Source: Leptodactylus fallax | Taxonomy: Eukaryota > Chordata > Amphibia > Anura > Leptodactylidae | NCBI GenBank assembly: GCA_947044405.1 | Contig: CAMRHE010000331.1 | Coordinates: 744,001 to 808,000 of the forward strand | Reading direction: 5' to 3' | Length of the DNA: 64,000 nt | Shown: one piece after another, positions 1-11,123 of the stretch | Layout of the letters: every line of letters begins with the position of its first letter | How positions within the stretch are numbered: the first letter of the stretch is position 1 | The notes under the pieces: generated by a model | Databases searched by the model: none | What the model saw: only the letters and a program-made list of their open reading frames with translations | Told to the model about the DNA's origin: nothing | Program-made: the position numbers and the translations under genes

Positions 1-1671
1 TTGCAAACACGTAAAATTTTCAGAGCCCTGAGACAACACGGCACCAACCCCCACTTCAGAGGCATCAACCTCAATAATAAATGGGCGATCATAGTCTGGA
101 GGTACTAATACAGGAGCCTCAACAAAACATTTCTTGAGATATACAAAAGCCTCTTCCGCTTCCGGAGTCCATTTGGTCACATCGGCACCTTTCTTTGTGA
201 GATCCGTTAATGGCTTCACTATAGAAGAGAAATTCTTAATAAATTTTCGATAATAGTTGGAGAAACCCAAGAAACGTTGCAGGGCTTTAAGGTTGGAGGG
301 GCGTTCCCAGTTATTAATAGCCGTGACCTTTAGTGGATCCATACAAAAAGAATCGGAAGTAATAACGTAACCGAGGAAGGTGACCCTTTGGACTCCGAAC
401 AGGCATTTGGACAGTTTGGCAAAGAGAGAGTTTTGACGCAACAGTAGCAAAACACTCCTAACATGCTCAATATGTGTGGCCCAATCAGGAGAGAACACTA
501 GAATATCATCCAGGTAGACAACCACATAACGACCGAGCAAGTCTCTAAAGATATCGTTAACAAAGTGTTGAAATACTGCGGGTGCATTACATAACCCGAA
601 AGGCATTACCAAATATTCAAAGTGACCTTCCGGGGTGTTGAACGCAGTTTTCCACTCATCTCCTTCTCTAATCCCGATCAGATTGTATGCCCCACGGAGG
701 TCAATTTTAGAAAACCAGCGGGCACCCACAATCTGATTGAAAAGATCAGGGATCAGAGGAAGAGGGTACTGATTTTTAACTGTAATTTTATTTAATTCTC
801 GGTAGTGAATGCATGGTCGCAGTCCGCCATCCTTCTTTTTAACAAAAAAGAACCCAGCTCCCATGGGAGACTGAGACGGACGGATGTGACCTTTAAGAAG
901 ACTATCCTGAGTGTAATCCCGCATAGCCTCACGTTCAGGAGCAGAAAGATTGAAGATCCTTCCCTTAGGGTATTTGGAGTCGGGAAGAAGTTCAATCGCA
1001 CAATCGTAAGGTCTATGCGGCAGTAAAACTTCAGCAGCTTTAGCATCAAAAACATCATGAAAATCAGACAGAAATTCAGGAAGAAGCGTCTCCTCACTGA
1101 GACAATCGGAGGCATGCAAAGCAATACAATGGGAGGAGCACTGATTCCCCCATTTCACTAACTCTTTTTTGGGCCAATCAAAGGTAGGGTTATGGAGGTC
1201 TAGCCAGGGAAGCCCTAAAATAATATCAGACGAGAGATCCTCCATAACAAAAAAACTCATGAGCTCCGTATGTATTGAGCCCACTTGCAAAGAGAGTAAG
1301 GGGGTTTTAAAACGGATTTTACCCCTGGCCAGTGGAGTAAAATCCGCCCCAGTAACCAACAGAGGAGTATCTAATGATACAAGTTCAATACGTAAAGCAG
1401 AAACAAACGAAAATTTAACAAAGTTAGTGGCATCCCCAGAATCTACTAGGGCCTGCCCAGAAACAGATCTGCCCCCAAAGGACAGAGACACAGGTAACAT
1501 CAATTTGTGAGATTTTTCAGAAGATACCTGACTGCCTGAGTGGTTCTTCTGAATACCACTCAGGCCCTGGAGTTTTCCGCTGGTGTACGTGGTTTGATGT
1601 AACAGTGTCGGATGAGATGACCCGGTTTGCCGCAATACAGGCAGAGATGATTCCGGAGACGATATTCTCGT
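1..1671 (-). CDS. pol: Chromovirus A pol: protease and reverse transcriptase (partial)
   Basis: I read this frame by hand from 1671 down to base 1 and found no stop codon. It is open at the left edge, so its true end is outside the window. The aspartic protease is seen from its DSG triad (1435-1443) and, further on, an ILGLPWL segment near 1201-1227. The reverse transcriptase follows, with YLDD at 505-516, and the start of the RNase H connection lies at the edge. The frame is -1 relative to gag and overlaps it over 1560-1671, so Pol is presumably made by -1 frameshifting. Absence of stops over about 557 codons suggests a fairly young copy. Confidence 0.88.
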
Positions 1672-2408
1672 CTAGCCTTGGTATCCAGTGCTCCAAACTG
1701 CATAGGCTCATCTCCAGGGGTGACAGAAGGAGAACCAGATTCTTTAACAGAAAGAGAGGGATAGACAGAAGACTTAGTGGAACCAATCCCCACCCTCTCT
1801 TTACGTCTGTCCTGGAGTCTCCTGTCAATGCGGACGGCTAAGGTCATGGCCTTTTCTAAGGTAGGGGGATCAGGGTGACCTACCCAGACATCCTTCACTG
1901 AATCATTCAGGCCCTGTTTAAAAAGAGCTTTCAAAGCAGAGTCGCACCAACCTGCTGTTATACTCAACTTCCGAAACTCAGAGCAGTAAGTTTCAGCGGA
2001 TAGTTTACCTTGCCAGAGGGTAAGAAGTTGGGACTCGGCAAGTCCAATTTGATCAGGCTCAGCATAAATGGCCCCCAAAGACTTAAAAATTTTTTCCAGA
2101 TCTGTCCACTCCTCTGCCTCAGGGGGGAGTTTAAGGGCCCAAGTCTGTGGATCCCCCTGTAAGAGGGAAATGACCACCCCCACCATCTGAGACTGCAACG
2201 CATGGGGGTTGACACGAAAATACAACAGACATGATTCCCTGATCGTCTCAAATTTACCTCGGTCCCTTGAAAACCTATCTGGGAGTAACATTTTAACCCT
2301 GGGAAGGGAAATGACAGCAGGTGGTGTAGCAGCGGCCTCAGCTTGATTCTGGGTGAGAGTGTGTACCTGATTGGCCAGCTCAGACACCAAACCTGCCAAA
2401 CCCTCCAT
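1560..2408 (-). CDS. gag: Chromovirus A gag (capsid/nucleocapsid)
   Basis: A 282-residue Gag. The middle resembles gypsy capsid (retrotransposon gag family), and the C-terminus has one CCHC zinc knuckle (CLYCGKPGHLIRHC) that would bind RNA. An in-frame ATG ten codons upstream (2436-2438) is probably the ancestral start, because copy C reads through from the matching ATG. Here the codon at 2409-2411 is TGA where copy C has CGA, so translation would have to begin at 2408. The change fits CpG deamination. The gene lies about 80 bp downstream of the 5' LTR. Confidence 0.85.
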   Translation of the reverse strand: MEGLAGLVSELANQVHTLTQNQAEAAATPPAVISLPRVKMLLPDRFSRDRGKFETIRESCLLYFRVNPHALQSQMVGVVISLLQGDPQTWALKLPPEAEEWTDLEKIFKSLGAIYAEPDQIGLAESQLLTLWQGKLSAETYCSEFRKLSITAGWCDSALKALFKQGLNDSVKDVWVGHPDPPTLEKAMTLAVRIDRRLQDRRKERVGIGSTKSSVYPSLSVKESGSPSVTPGDEPMQFGALDTKARREYRLRNHLCLYCGKPGHLIRHCYIKPRTPAENSRA

Positions 2409-2491
2409 TCAAGTCACAAGGTCCTGAACAGAAGCCATGCCAGTAATGAGCAGAAGGGTTAAAGTTTTTTTTTTTTTACGGCCTGCTATTC

Positions 2492-3160
2492 TGTAAGGGA
2501 ATCACTAGAGGAGCGATTACCCAGTAGCTGCTGGAGAACTTCTGGGGGGAGGGGCACATCGAGACAGTGGACCCTAAGCTGAATCCCCCCCACTGTCCCT
2601 GGATAACTTGCCCGATCTGTCCTAGGTGACAGCCAGCAACTCGTCGACAGTCCCTCCTTATAATAAGTGATAACACAGAACGCAGACAAGACGCACAACA
2701 ACAAAGGGAGGTCAGCTAGCCAAGGGGTCAGTAACAATCGAGCAATGCAGCATAGAATTGAGATCCAAGAGAATAGTCAAAGGTAAGCCAGTGGTCAGAA
2801 AATCAGAAGAGCAGGTAACAAATAACAAGAAGTATAGCCAGTAAGCAAAAAGCAATAACAAGCGCCCATAGGAAAGTGGGCAAACAATAAATAGGGAGAA
2901 AGAACCCACTTCAGACTTGATAGGAGGACAGGCTGTCAATCACAAAGGCAGAACTAAAGTTAACTCTTAGTGGAGCAGGGGGAGAGCAAGGTGAAGGAGA
3001 AGGGCGTGGTGGAAAATCAATTAAGGAGGTGAGGGAATAGGACAGTGTTCAGACAATACAAGAAAAACCCAAAGAAAAGAATCACAACCAGGCACGCCTC
3101 CTGCGGCGCAGCGTGCGCCCGGAGGACGGCGCCAAAGCCCGGACAGGCAAGGACGTTACA
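2492..3160 (-). repeat. Chromovirus A 5' LTR (669 bp)
   Basis: Bounded by TGTAAGGGA at the left and GGACGTTACA at the right on the plus strand, giving the usual TG...CA ends. The same 669-bp unit occurs at 59163-59831, and a 534-bp version with an internal deletion at 47598-48131. It lies directly upstream of gag on the minus strand, so it is the 5' LTR and holds the element's promoter. No classical tRNA primer site starting TGG is obvious in the bases next to it. Confidence 0.92.
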
Positions 3161-5510
3161 ATATTATTTTGTAACTGATCGCTCTGTATTTCTGTATACT
3201 ATTCTGTTACTGGTCTCTCTGTATTTCTGTATACTATTCTGTTACTGATCTCTCTGTATTTCTGTATACTATTATGTTACTGATCTCTATCTCTGTTTAC
3301 CATTCTGTTACTGATCCCTCTGTATTTCTGTATACTATTCTGTTATTGATCACTCTGTATTTCTGTATACTATTCTGTTATTGATCGCTCTGTATTTCTG
3401 TATACTATTCTGTTATTGATCACTCTATTTCTGTATACTATTCTGTTATTGATCGCTCTGTATTTCTGTATACTATTCTGTTACTGATCTCTCTGTATTT
3501 CTCTATACTATTCTGTTACTGATCTCTCTGTATTTCTGTATACTATTCTGTTACTGATCACCCTGTATTTCTGTATACTATTCTGTTACTGAGCTCTCTG
3601 TATTTCTGTATATTATTCTGTTACTGATCTCTCTGTATTTCTGTATACTATTCTGTTACTGATCACTCTGTATTTCTGTATACTATTCTGTTATTGATCG
3701 CTCTGTATTTCTGTATACTATTCTGTTACTGATCTCTCTGTATTTCTGTATACTATTCTGTTACCGATCTCTCTGTATTTCTGTATACTATTCTGTTACT
3801 GATCTCAATGTATTTCCGTATACTATTCTGTTACTGATCTCTCTGTATTTCTGTATACTATTCTGTTACTGATCTCTATGTATTTCTGTATACTATTCTG
3901 TTACTGATCTCTCTGTATTTCTGTATACTATTCTGTTACTGATCTCTCTGTATTTCTCTATACTATTCTGTTACTGATCTCTCTGTATTTCTCTATACTA
4001 TTCTGTTATTGATCGCTCTGTATTTCTGTATACTGTTCTGTTACTGATCTCTCTGTATTTCTGTATACTATTCTGTTACTGATCTCTCTGTATTTCTGTA
4101 TACTATTCTGTTACTGAGCTCTCTGTATTTCTGTATATTATTCTGTTACTGATCTCTCTGTATTTCTGTATACTATTCTGTTACTGATCGCTCTGTATTT
4201 CTGTATACTGTTCTGTTACTGATCTCTCTGTATTTCTGTATACTATTCTGTTACTGATCGCTCTGTATTTCTGTATACTATTCTGTTACTGATCGCTCTG
4301 TATTTCTGTATACTATTCTGTTACTGATCGCTCTGTATTTCTGTATACTATTCTGTTACTGATCTCTCTGTATTTCTCTATACTATTCTGTTACTGATCT
4401 CTCTGTATTTCTCTATACTATTCTGTTACTGATCTCTCTGTATTTCTCTATACTATTCTGTTATTGATCGCTCTGTATTTCTGTATACTGTTCTGTTACT
4501 GATCTCTCTGTATTTCTGTATACTATTCTGTTACTGATCTCTCTGTATTTCTGTATACTATTCTGTTACTGAGCTCTCTGTATTTCTGTATATTATTCTG
4601 TTACTGATCTCTCTGTATTTCTGTATACTATTCTGTTACTGATCGCTCTGTATTTCTGTATACTGTTCTGTTACTGATCTCTCTGTATTTCTGTATACTA
4701 TTCTGTTACTGATCGCTCTGTATTTCTGTATACTATTCTGTTACTGATCGCTCTGTATTTCTGTATACTATTCTGTTACTGATCTCTCTGTATTTCTGTA
4801 TACTATTCTGTTACTGATCGCTCTGTATTTCTGTATACTATTCTTGTTACTGATCTCTCTGTATTTCTGTATACTATTCTGTTACTGATCGCTCTGTATT
4901 TCTGTATACTATTCTGTTACTGATCTCTCTGTATTTCTGTATACTATTCTGTTACTGATCGCTCTGTATTTCTGTATACTGTTCTGTTACTGATCTCTCT
5001 GTATTTCTGTATACTATTCTGTTACTGATCGCTCTGTATTTCTGTATACTATTCTGTTACTGATCTCTCTGTATTTCTGTATATTATTCTGTTACTGATC
5101 TCTCTGTATTTCTGTATACTATTCTGTTACTGATCACTCTGTATTTCTGTATACTATTCTGTTACTGATCTCTCTGTATTTCTGTATACTGTTCTGTTAC
5201 TGATCTCTCTGTATTTCTGTATACTATTCTGTTACTGATATCTCTGTATTTCTGTATACTATTCTGTTACTGATCTCTCTGTATTTCTGTATACTATTCT
5301 GTTACTGATCTCTCTGTATTTCTGTATACTATTCTGTTACTGATCGCTCTGTATTTCTGTATACTATTCTTGTTACTGATCTCTATGTATTTCTGTATAC
5401 TATTCTGTTACTGATCACCCTGTATTTCTGTATACTATTCTGTTACTGAGCTCTCTGTATTTCTGTATATTATTCTGTTACTGATCTCTCTGTATTTCTG
5501 TATATTATTC
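3161..5510. repeat. 35-bp satellite array, left block
   Basis: About 67 tandem units of a 35-bp monomer that reads CTGTATTTCTGTATACTATT, then CTGTTACTGATCTCT. Variants differ mainly at GATCTC, GATCGC or GATCAC and at TATACTATT, TATATTATT or TATACTGTT. A higher-order period of 455 bp (13 monomers) is visible between about 4001 and 4800. The array is interrupted at 5511 by the LINE and resumes at 12320. There is no coding content; short open frames here are by-products of the repeat. Confidence 0.95.
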
Positions 5511-5539
5511 TTTTTTTTTTTTTTTTTTAAATTTAGATT

Positions 5540-5545
5540 TTTATT
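5540..5545 (-). terminator. LINE polyadenylation signal
   Basis: TTTATT on the plus strand, read as AATAAA on the element's strand, about 20 bp before the oligo(A) tail and about 220 bp after the end of ORF2. Confidence 0.7.
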
Positions 5546-5767
5546 GAGAGAAAATTTTTGTAACATAACAGGGAAAGAAATAATACATAGGGATAATAAG
5601 GCATCAACAGTATCCATATACATATTGTTGTAGTGGTAACACAATTTGGAGGGAGCAAGGGAAAAAGGAAAACAGAAATCAATATCATACCGCTCAGTAA
5701 GTTATCTAGAAAAAGGGTTTATAATATACACATCACCACACTACTAGAGCCATGGAGCAATAGAATA

Positions 5768-8700
5768 TCATGTATGGAAAGAGGGATCCGGTCTTCTGCA
5801 AAGAGGGACTCCCCCACAGCCGACATAATCAGACCAAAGGGCCCACTTCAGGCGAAAGGCAGTATACCTATGGCTTGTACATGCCAACATCTTCTCTAGT
5901 GTATAGGCCAAGTTGACGTGCTGTATTAGTTCCGACAGTGTCAAACAGGGTGCATTCTTCCACTGGCGTGCTATCATAGCTCTGGCCGCTAATATAATCT
6001 GGCCCAGAACTACTGCCATATCGCCTGGAAAAGACTCAGTATCCAGGAAGCAGAGCGCCAGGCCTGGAGATAGCGGGACATTCATGCCTGCCAGACCGGA
6101 CATCAACTGGAAGACTGCACTCCAGAAAGCGAGCACAGGGGGACAGTCCCACCACATATGTATAAGCGTACCTCTTGCACCACAACCTCTCCAACACAAA
6201 TCTGAGCACAAAGGGTCTATGTGTGCTAGCTGAGTGGGGGTCCTGTACCATCAAAGAGATATCTTGCATGCCATCTCCCAGTGGGCTGAGCCCCTCGATA
6301 CGCGCTTAACAAACCCGAACGCTTCATACCACTCCTGGAGAGAGATGCTTCTAGCAAGCTCAATCTCCCTGCGTATCAGACAGAGAGGTTTAACCTGCTC
6401 TGAGGGGGTGGAGAGGAGTTTATAGAAAGCTGAGGAACCACCCTTAATAGGGGCCGATGTCTGCCACATCCGGAGGGCCAGTCTAGGAAACACGGGGTCT
6501 GAGACATTGTGGGGATGAAGGAGATGTCTTATCTGCAGATATTTATAGAAATCCCGCTGTGGGATTTGAAATTCCTCCATCAATGCAGTGAACGATTTCA
6601 ATTGGGCCCCCCCGTATAACTGCTCGACTCTCTGGAGGCCAGCGTCTGACCAGTGCTTCAAGCTCAGACCGGGCAGGAATGAGACCAGGTAACGTAATGG
6701 CAGGTCCGTCAAAGGAATTAATTCTGCCACCGGGTTGAATGAGGTCAGAAAGCGCCATGCCCAGACAGATGCCTTTATACTTAGTAGGGGAATTAGAGTG
6801 TTGGAAGGGCAGAATGATTTGGGACGCAAGAGGGAAATCAATGGGAGGCTCATAGAGGACTCCTCAACCTCCAACCAACAGTATCCGGTGACTCCCCCCC
6901 ACCAGACCCTCAACTGCTCCAAAACTGTTGCAGCATAGTATCTCTTAACATCTGGGACACCTGCTCCCCCTCTAGCCCAGGGTCTAGTCATAACCCGCAT
7001 GCGTATCCTTGATCTCTTCCCCTCCCAAATGAAATCCGAAATTAGCTTTTGTAGTTTTGTCAGGTAGGAGTTGGGGAGGGGGATAACCACAGTGCGGAAC
7101 AAATAAAGTGTGATGGGGAGCACCATCATCTTCACTATGGCAATCCTACTAGCCCAGGACAACATGGGTTTAAAGTAACCGGCCAGGAGGGAGGACACCT
7201 TGGACAGCAACGGTACATAGTTTAAGGAGAAGAGATTAGAGCTTGGGGTCGTCAAGGAGATTCCCAGATACGTAATGCTATCTCCCCCCCACCTGAACGG
7301 GAATTGGGCACTCAGCTCCCTTTTTAGAGACGGAGAAATACCAATTGGGAGCAACTGGGACTTGGCCGGGTTAATCTTATAATAAGAGACTTTACTAAAG
7401 GTCTCCAAGGTATCTGTAGTAGCTCGCAAGGATGACATAGGGTTGACCAAGGAGAGGATCACATCATCAGCGTATAGGCCAATTTTGTGCTGATGTTGCC
7501 CAACTGAAATACCTGTGATATTAACGTTAAGTCTAATGGCCTCAGCCAACGGCTCCATCACTAATGCAAATATGATAGGAGAGAGAGGGCCGCCTTGGCG
7601 GGTCCCATTGCTGATCTGAAAGGGGTCGGACAAAAACCCCGAGGATAGAATCCGAGCGGACGGGCAGGAGTAAAGAGCCAGGGTGGCCTTTTTAAAGAAA
7701 GATCCCATGCCAAACTTATCCAGTATTCGATCTAGGTAGCCCCAGTGGACCCTGTCAAAGGCCTTTTCTGCATCGAGAGCTAATAAAAGGGATGGTCCTC
7801 TATTACGTTCTGCGCTCTGAATTAAGTTAATAAACCTGCGGGTGCCATCCGGGGCCTGTCTACCCATAACAAATCCAACCTGGTCTGGCCCGATTAGCCA
7901 GGGCAGGATACGTACCAGACGCTCCGCCAGCACCTTCGCATACAACTTAACATCCACATTCAGTAAAGAAATAGGCCTAAAATTTGCTGGACTAGTAGGG
8001 GGCTTGCATGGTTTGGGGAGGGTAACCACAGTTGCGGCTAACATCTCCTCTGGGAATCTCTGATCCTCCGCAGCTCTCATAAACACTCCCAATAAATGGG
8101 GCGACAAAATATCCCTGTATTTTTTATAATAGATACCAGAAAAACCATCAGGACCCGGGGATTTTAATGGCTTCAAGGATGCAACAGCCTTATAGATCTC
8201 CGATAGAGATATAGGAGCAGCCAGTAACTGGCGCTGTTCCTCCAAGAGGCGGGGAAGAGAGACAGATTCTAGAAATTTATCGATGTCCGTCAGTGAGGGT
8301 TGATGTACCTCAGTATCCTCTTTTAAATTATATAGAGATTTATAGTAGGCCCTGAACTGTTCAGCTATAAGACGGGGATCTGTAATTTTGTTCCCCTGAG
8401 CATTAAAAAGATACTCAATACGTGATCTGGGTTGGGCTTGTTTGATTTTCTTTGCCAGGAAAGCACTAGCTCTGTTGTTATGGATATAGGCCTGGCACTG
8501 AAATCTCTTAAAGGCAAGGTCCTGTTGATGAGCCATCAGACCTTGCAATTGTAATTGGTATTGTCTAATCTCGTTTGAAAGAGATGGGGTAGGGCAAAGC
8601 TTATTCGCTGCCGACAGCCCAGCCATCTTTTGAAGCAAAGCATCAATATCCTTAGAGTGTTGCTTCTTGGCCCTAGAACAAGCTTGGATAATCACCCCGC

Positions 8701-9574
8701 GCATAAATGCCTTATGGGCGTTCCACAGGATATAGGGGTCTGAGGCCGTAGGCGCATTGAGTTCAAAAAATTCTTGTAGCGCATTGAGGAGCTGAGCACC
8801 ATGAGAGGGATGATCAAGGATATATTCGTTTAGATGCCATTGGGAAGGCAGGGCTGTGGCAAACTGCTCGCGGAGGAGCAGAGACACCGGGGCATGATCC
8901 GACCACGTAATCAGACCAATATGAGAGGATACAGTCTGTAACAGGCCCAATTTATCCGCCAAGAAGAAATCTATCCTAGAGTATGAGGAGGAAGGGGAAG
9001 AGAAAAAACTGTAGTCTCTCTCGCTACCATGCTGGCATTTCCACACATCATATAACCCCTGATCTAATAAGGAAGGGGTGAGTACAGGAGATTTCCTTTG
9101 AGGATTGGACGAGTTTAGAGAGTTATCTATAAGGCAATTGTAATCTCCCCCTACAATTAAGATACCAGTGGCAAACGCCCGAATTTTGGGCAAGAGAGAT
9201 CTCCAGTACGAGGCCTGAAACCGATTGGGGAGGTACACTGTGACCAAAGTGTATCTCATACTATTAATAGTACAATTAAGACCGAGATACCGGCCCTGGG
9301 GATCCGTCAATACAGACTCCATGCTAAAGGCAACTGAGTCACGGACAGCTATAAGGACTCCCTTGCGTTTGGCCGCACAGGAGGCCTTAAAAATATGAGG
9401 AAAGGAGGGGTTCGTAAATAGAGGGCTTTTCTCAACATGAAAATGAGTCTCTTGAAGCATGAGCACGTCACATCTCAAACGGCGTGCCTCCCTCCATACC
9501 GAGCTTCTTTTGTAAGGGCTATTAAGCCCCTTAACATTTATAGAGGAAATTCGAACAACCATGGTAATGGCCAA
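5768..9574 (-). pseudogene. LINE ORF2: endonuclease and reverse transcriptase, one internal stop
   Basis: The ORF2 protein nicks target DNA and reverse-transcribes the LINE RNA at the nick. The first 1107 codons (9574-6254) are open. An APE-type endonuclease fills the first 230 or so residues (QETH motif, SDHAPV motif). The reverse transcriptase follows, with YADD at residues 701-704 and the preceding GTRQGGPLSP segment. One UGA at 6251-6253 then interrupts the frame. The same frame continues to 5768 and carries the C-terminal cysteine/histidine motif CWRGCGARGTLIHMWWDC. Total length without the stop would be about 1268 residues, normal for the group. The stop precedes WYRTP, where L1 proteins usually have Arg, so CGA to TGA is likely. 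Confidence 0.9.
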
Positions 9575-9938
9575 TAGAGGGATGTTAGACTACACAGATG
9601 GGGTGTGTGCCAGCATGGCAAGCGGTCCAGATCTGCACTAAACATATAGTTAAGTGATGCACACACATATGAGCTGTGTATGATAAAATAACCAAATTCT
9701 TCTAAACACAGTAAACTATACAAGAATAAAGAACAAAAAACAAACATCATGGTGCCAAAATGCACCGAATAAGCTGTGGGGGGTGAGAAGTAAGATTCCT
9801 TCATTAATCAAATACAAATGTAAAAAACTTCTACAAAAAAGTGATAAGTAGTTCGCCAAGAAAAAGGCTATATAGTTAACATCCTGTAAAGGCACCTGAT
9901 CTCCCTGGGTGAGGGAGAGTGAGAGTCTCGTAGATCTT

Positions 9939-11123
9939 TCAGGGTTCTCCAACCATATGCCAGTCCTTGGGTACCCGTGGAGGGCGAGCGGGTCCGCCAG
10001 GCCGAGGTTCAGAGTTATCAGAGGTCAGACGCCATCTACGGAGGAGAGACATTCCGTCTTCTACGGAGGGTATAGAATGAGTGACTCCGTTGCGAAAGAC
10101 CAGAAGTTTGGTGGGGAAGCCCCATCGGTATCGCACGTCGTTCTCTTGAAGTATCTTCATAACAGGTGTTAAGTTGCGTCTCGCTTGCATAGTGGCAGCG
10201 GATAAATCCGGGTACAGAGAAATTGCTGAAAACGGTGCGGGGAGAGTGTTGCATTTACGAGCCTCAGCAAGGATAGAGTGTTTGATATGGTAGAAGTGGA
10301 CCCTAACAAGGGTGTCTCTAGGGGCATCCACAGGGGCTGAACTTGCCTTAGGTATACGGTGAGCCCTGTCCAGGGTAAGATCAAGCTCTGAGAGATTTGG
10401 AAGGATCTTTTTAAACATTCGTTTGACATAGGCCGGGAGATCGATGGATACAATGTCCTCTGGGATTCCCCGGATCGTAATATTGTTGCGTCTGGAGCGG
10501 TCCTCAGAGTCTGTTGCTTTGATCTTTAGCCAGCGCACTTCTGCCTCCAGTGTATTGTGAGCATCCACCAATTCGTTGTGAGCAGTGGAGAATTCCGCCA
10601 TCTTCCGCTCAAGGTGATCAGTTCTCTCTCCAAGTGCGTCAATATTATGTTGTAGTTTCCCAACCAACGAGGCCACACTTTTGTTAATGCCCGATTGCAA
10701 TATCACCAGCATGCCTTTCAATGTGTCACAAGTAACTGGGTCAGAGGATGCCGGAAAATCAGAGATGTCAGTGTGACCAATCAGAGAGGTATCATCGGGT
10801 GTAGGGGTCTGGGCCCGGCTATTCTTTTTACGTGCAGGACCTTCCTTGGCTGGGGATGAGGCGTTGGAGACACTTGGGACTCTCTTGTTGCCCTCCTGGA
10901 CAGATCGTGAGGCAGCAAGAGAGGACATGATTGCATTTTTCGTGCCCATCGGATCTTGTGGCATAACCGTTGATTTGAGTGGGGAGGGAAGTCGTGCATG
11001 AGAGTCCATTTCAGGTGAGGGCTGATGGTCTGAGGCTTGGTGTGTGAAGAATTCAGTGAGTTTCCTGGGCGCCCCAGAGGAGGAAGCCTTCTTTCTGGTC
11101 ATCTCCGCAATGTCTCTGGACAT
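9939..11123 (-). CDS. LINE ORF1: RNA-binding chaperone protein
   Basis: A 394-residue protein with the layout of L1 ORF1p (Transposase_22 family). A polar, disordered N-terminal third is followed by a predicted coiled coil near residues 140-200 (SLVGKLQHNIDALGERTDHL and on), then an RRM-like domain starting at RSRRNNITIRGIPEDI, and a basic C-terminal domain with RRNLTPVMKILQ. In L1 elements it trimerises and coats the LINE RNA. The frame is intact. It lies upstream of ORF2 on the same strand, separated by about 365 bp, so ORF2 would be reached by reinitiation or a similar route. Confidence 0.88.
   Translation of the reverse strand: MSRDIAEMTRKKASSSGAPRKLTEFFTHQASDHQPSPEMDSHARLPSPLKSTVMPQDPMGTKNAIMSSLAASRSVQEGNKRVPSVSNASSPAKEGPARKKNSRAQTPTPDDTSLIGHTDISDFPASSDPVTCDTLKGMLVILQSGINKSVASLVGKLQHNIDALGERTDHLERKMAEFSTAHNELVDAHNTLEAEVRWLKIKATDSEDRSRRNNITIRGIPEDIVSIDLPAYVKRMFKKILPNLSELDLTLDRAHRIPKASSAPVDAPRDTLVRVHFYHIKHSILAEARKCNTLPAPFSAISLYPDLSAATMQARRNLTPVMKILQENDVRYRWGFPTKLLVFRNGVTHSIPSVEDGMSLLRRWRLTSDNSEPRPGGPARPPRVPKDWHMVGEP

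Larger units (their letters stand above)
1..3160 (-). mobile_element. Ty3/gypsy chromovirus, copy A (5' part)
   Basis: An LTR retrotransposon on the minus strand. Reading leftwards it shows a 5' LTR (3160-2492), gag, then protease and reverse transcriptase, and it leaves the window inside RNase H. A second copy at 47.6-59.8 kb carries the integrase and a chromodomain, which places the family among the chromoviruses. The base just outside the LTR is the start of a 35-bp satellite array, so the element was inserted in satellite DNA. No ERV interrupts this copy, unlike the paralogous copy. Confidence 0.93.

Noticed and set aside
792..1124. A 110-codon minus-strand frame and a 73-codon plus-strand frame
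   Set aside because: Shadows of the chromovirus pol frame, which reads through the region in another frame.
3161..5510. CRISPR-like array
   Set aside because: The 35-bp units are contiguous without unique spacers, and the genome is eukaryotic. The same holds for the 28-bp and 31-bp arrays.
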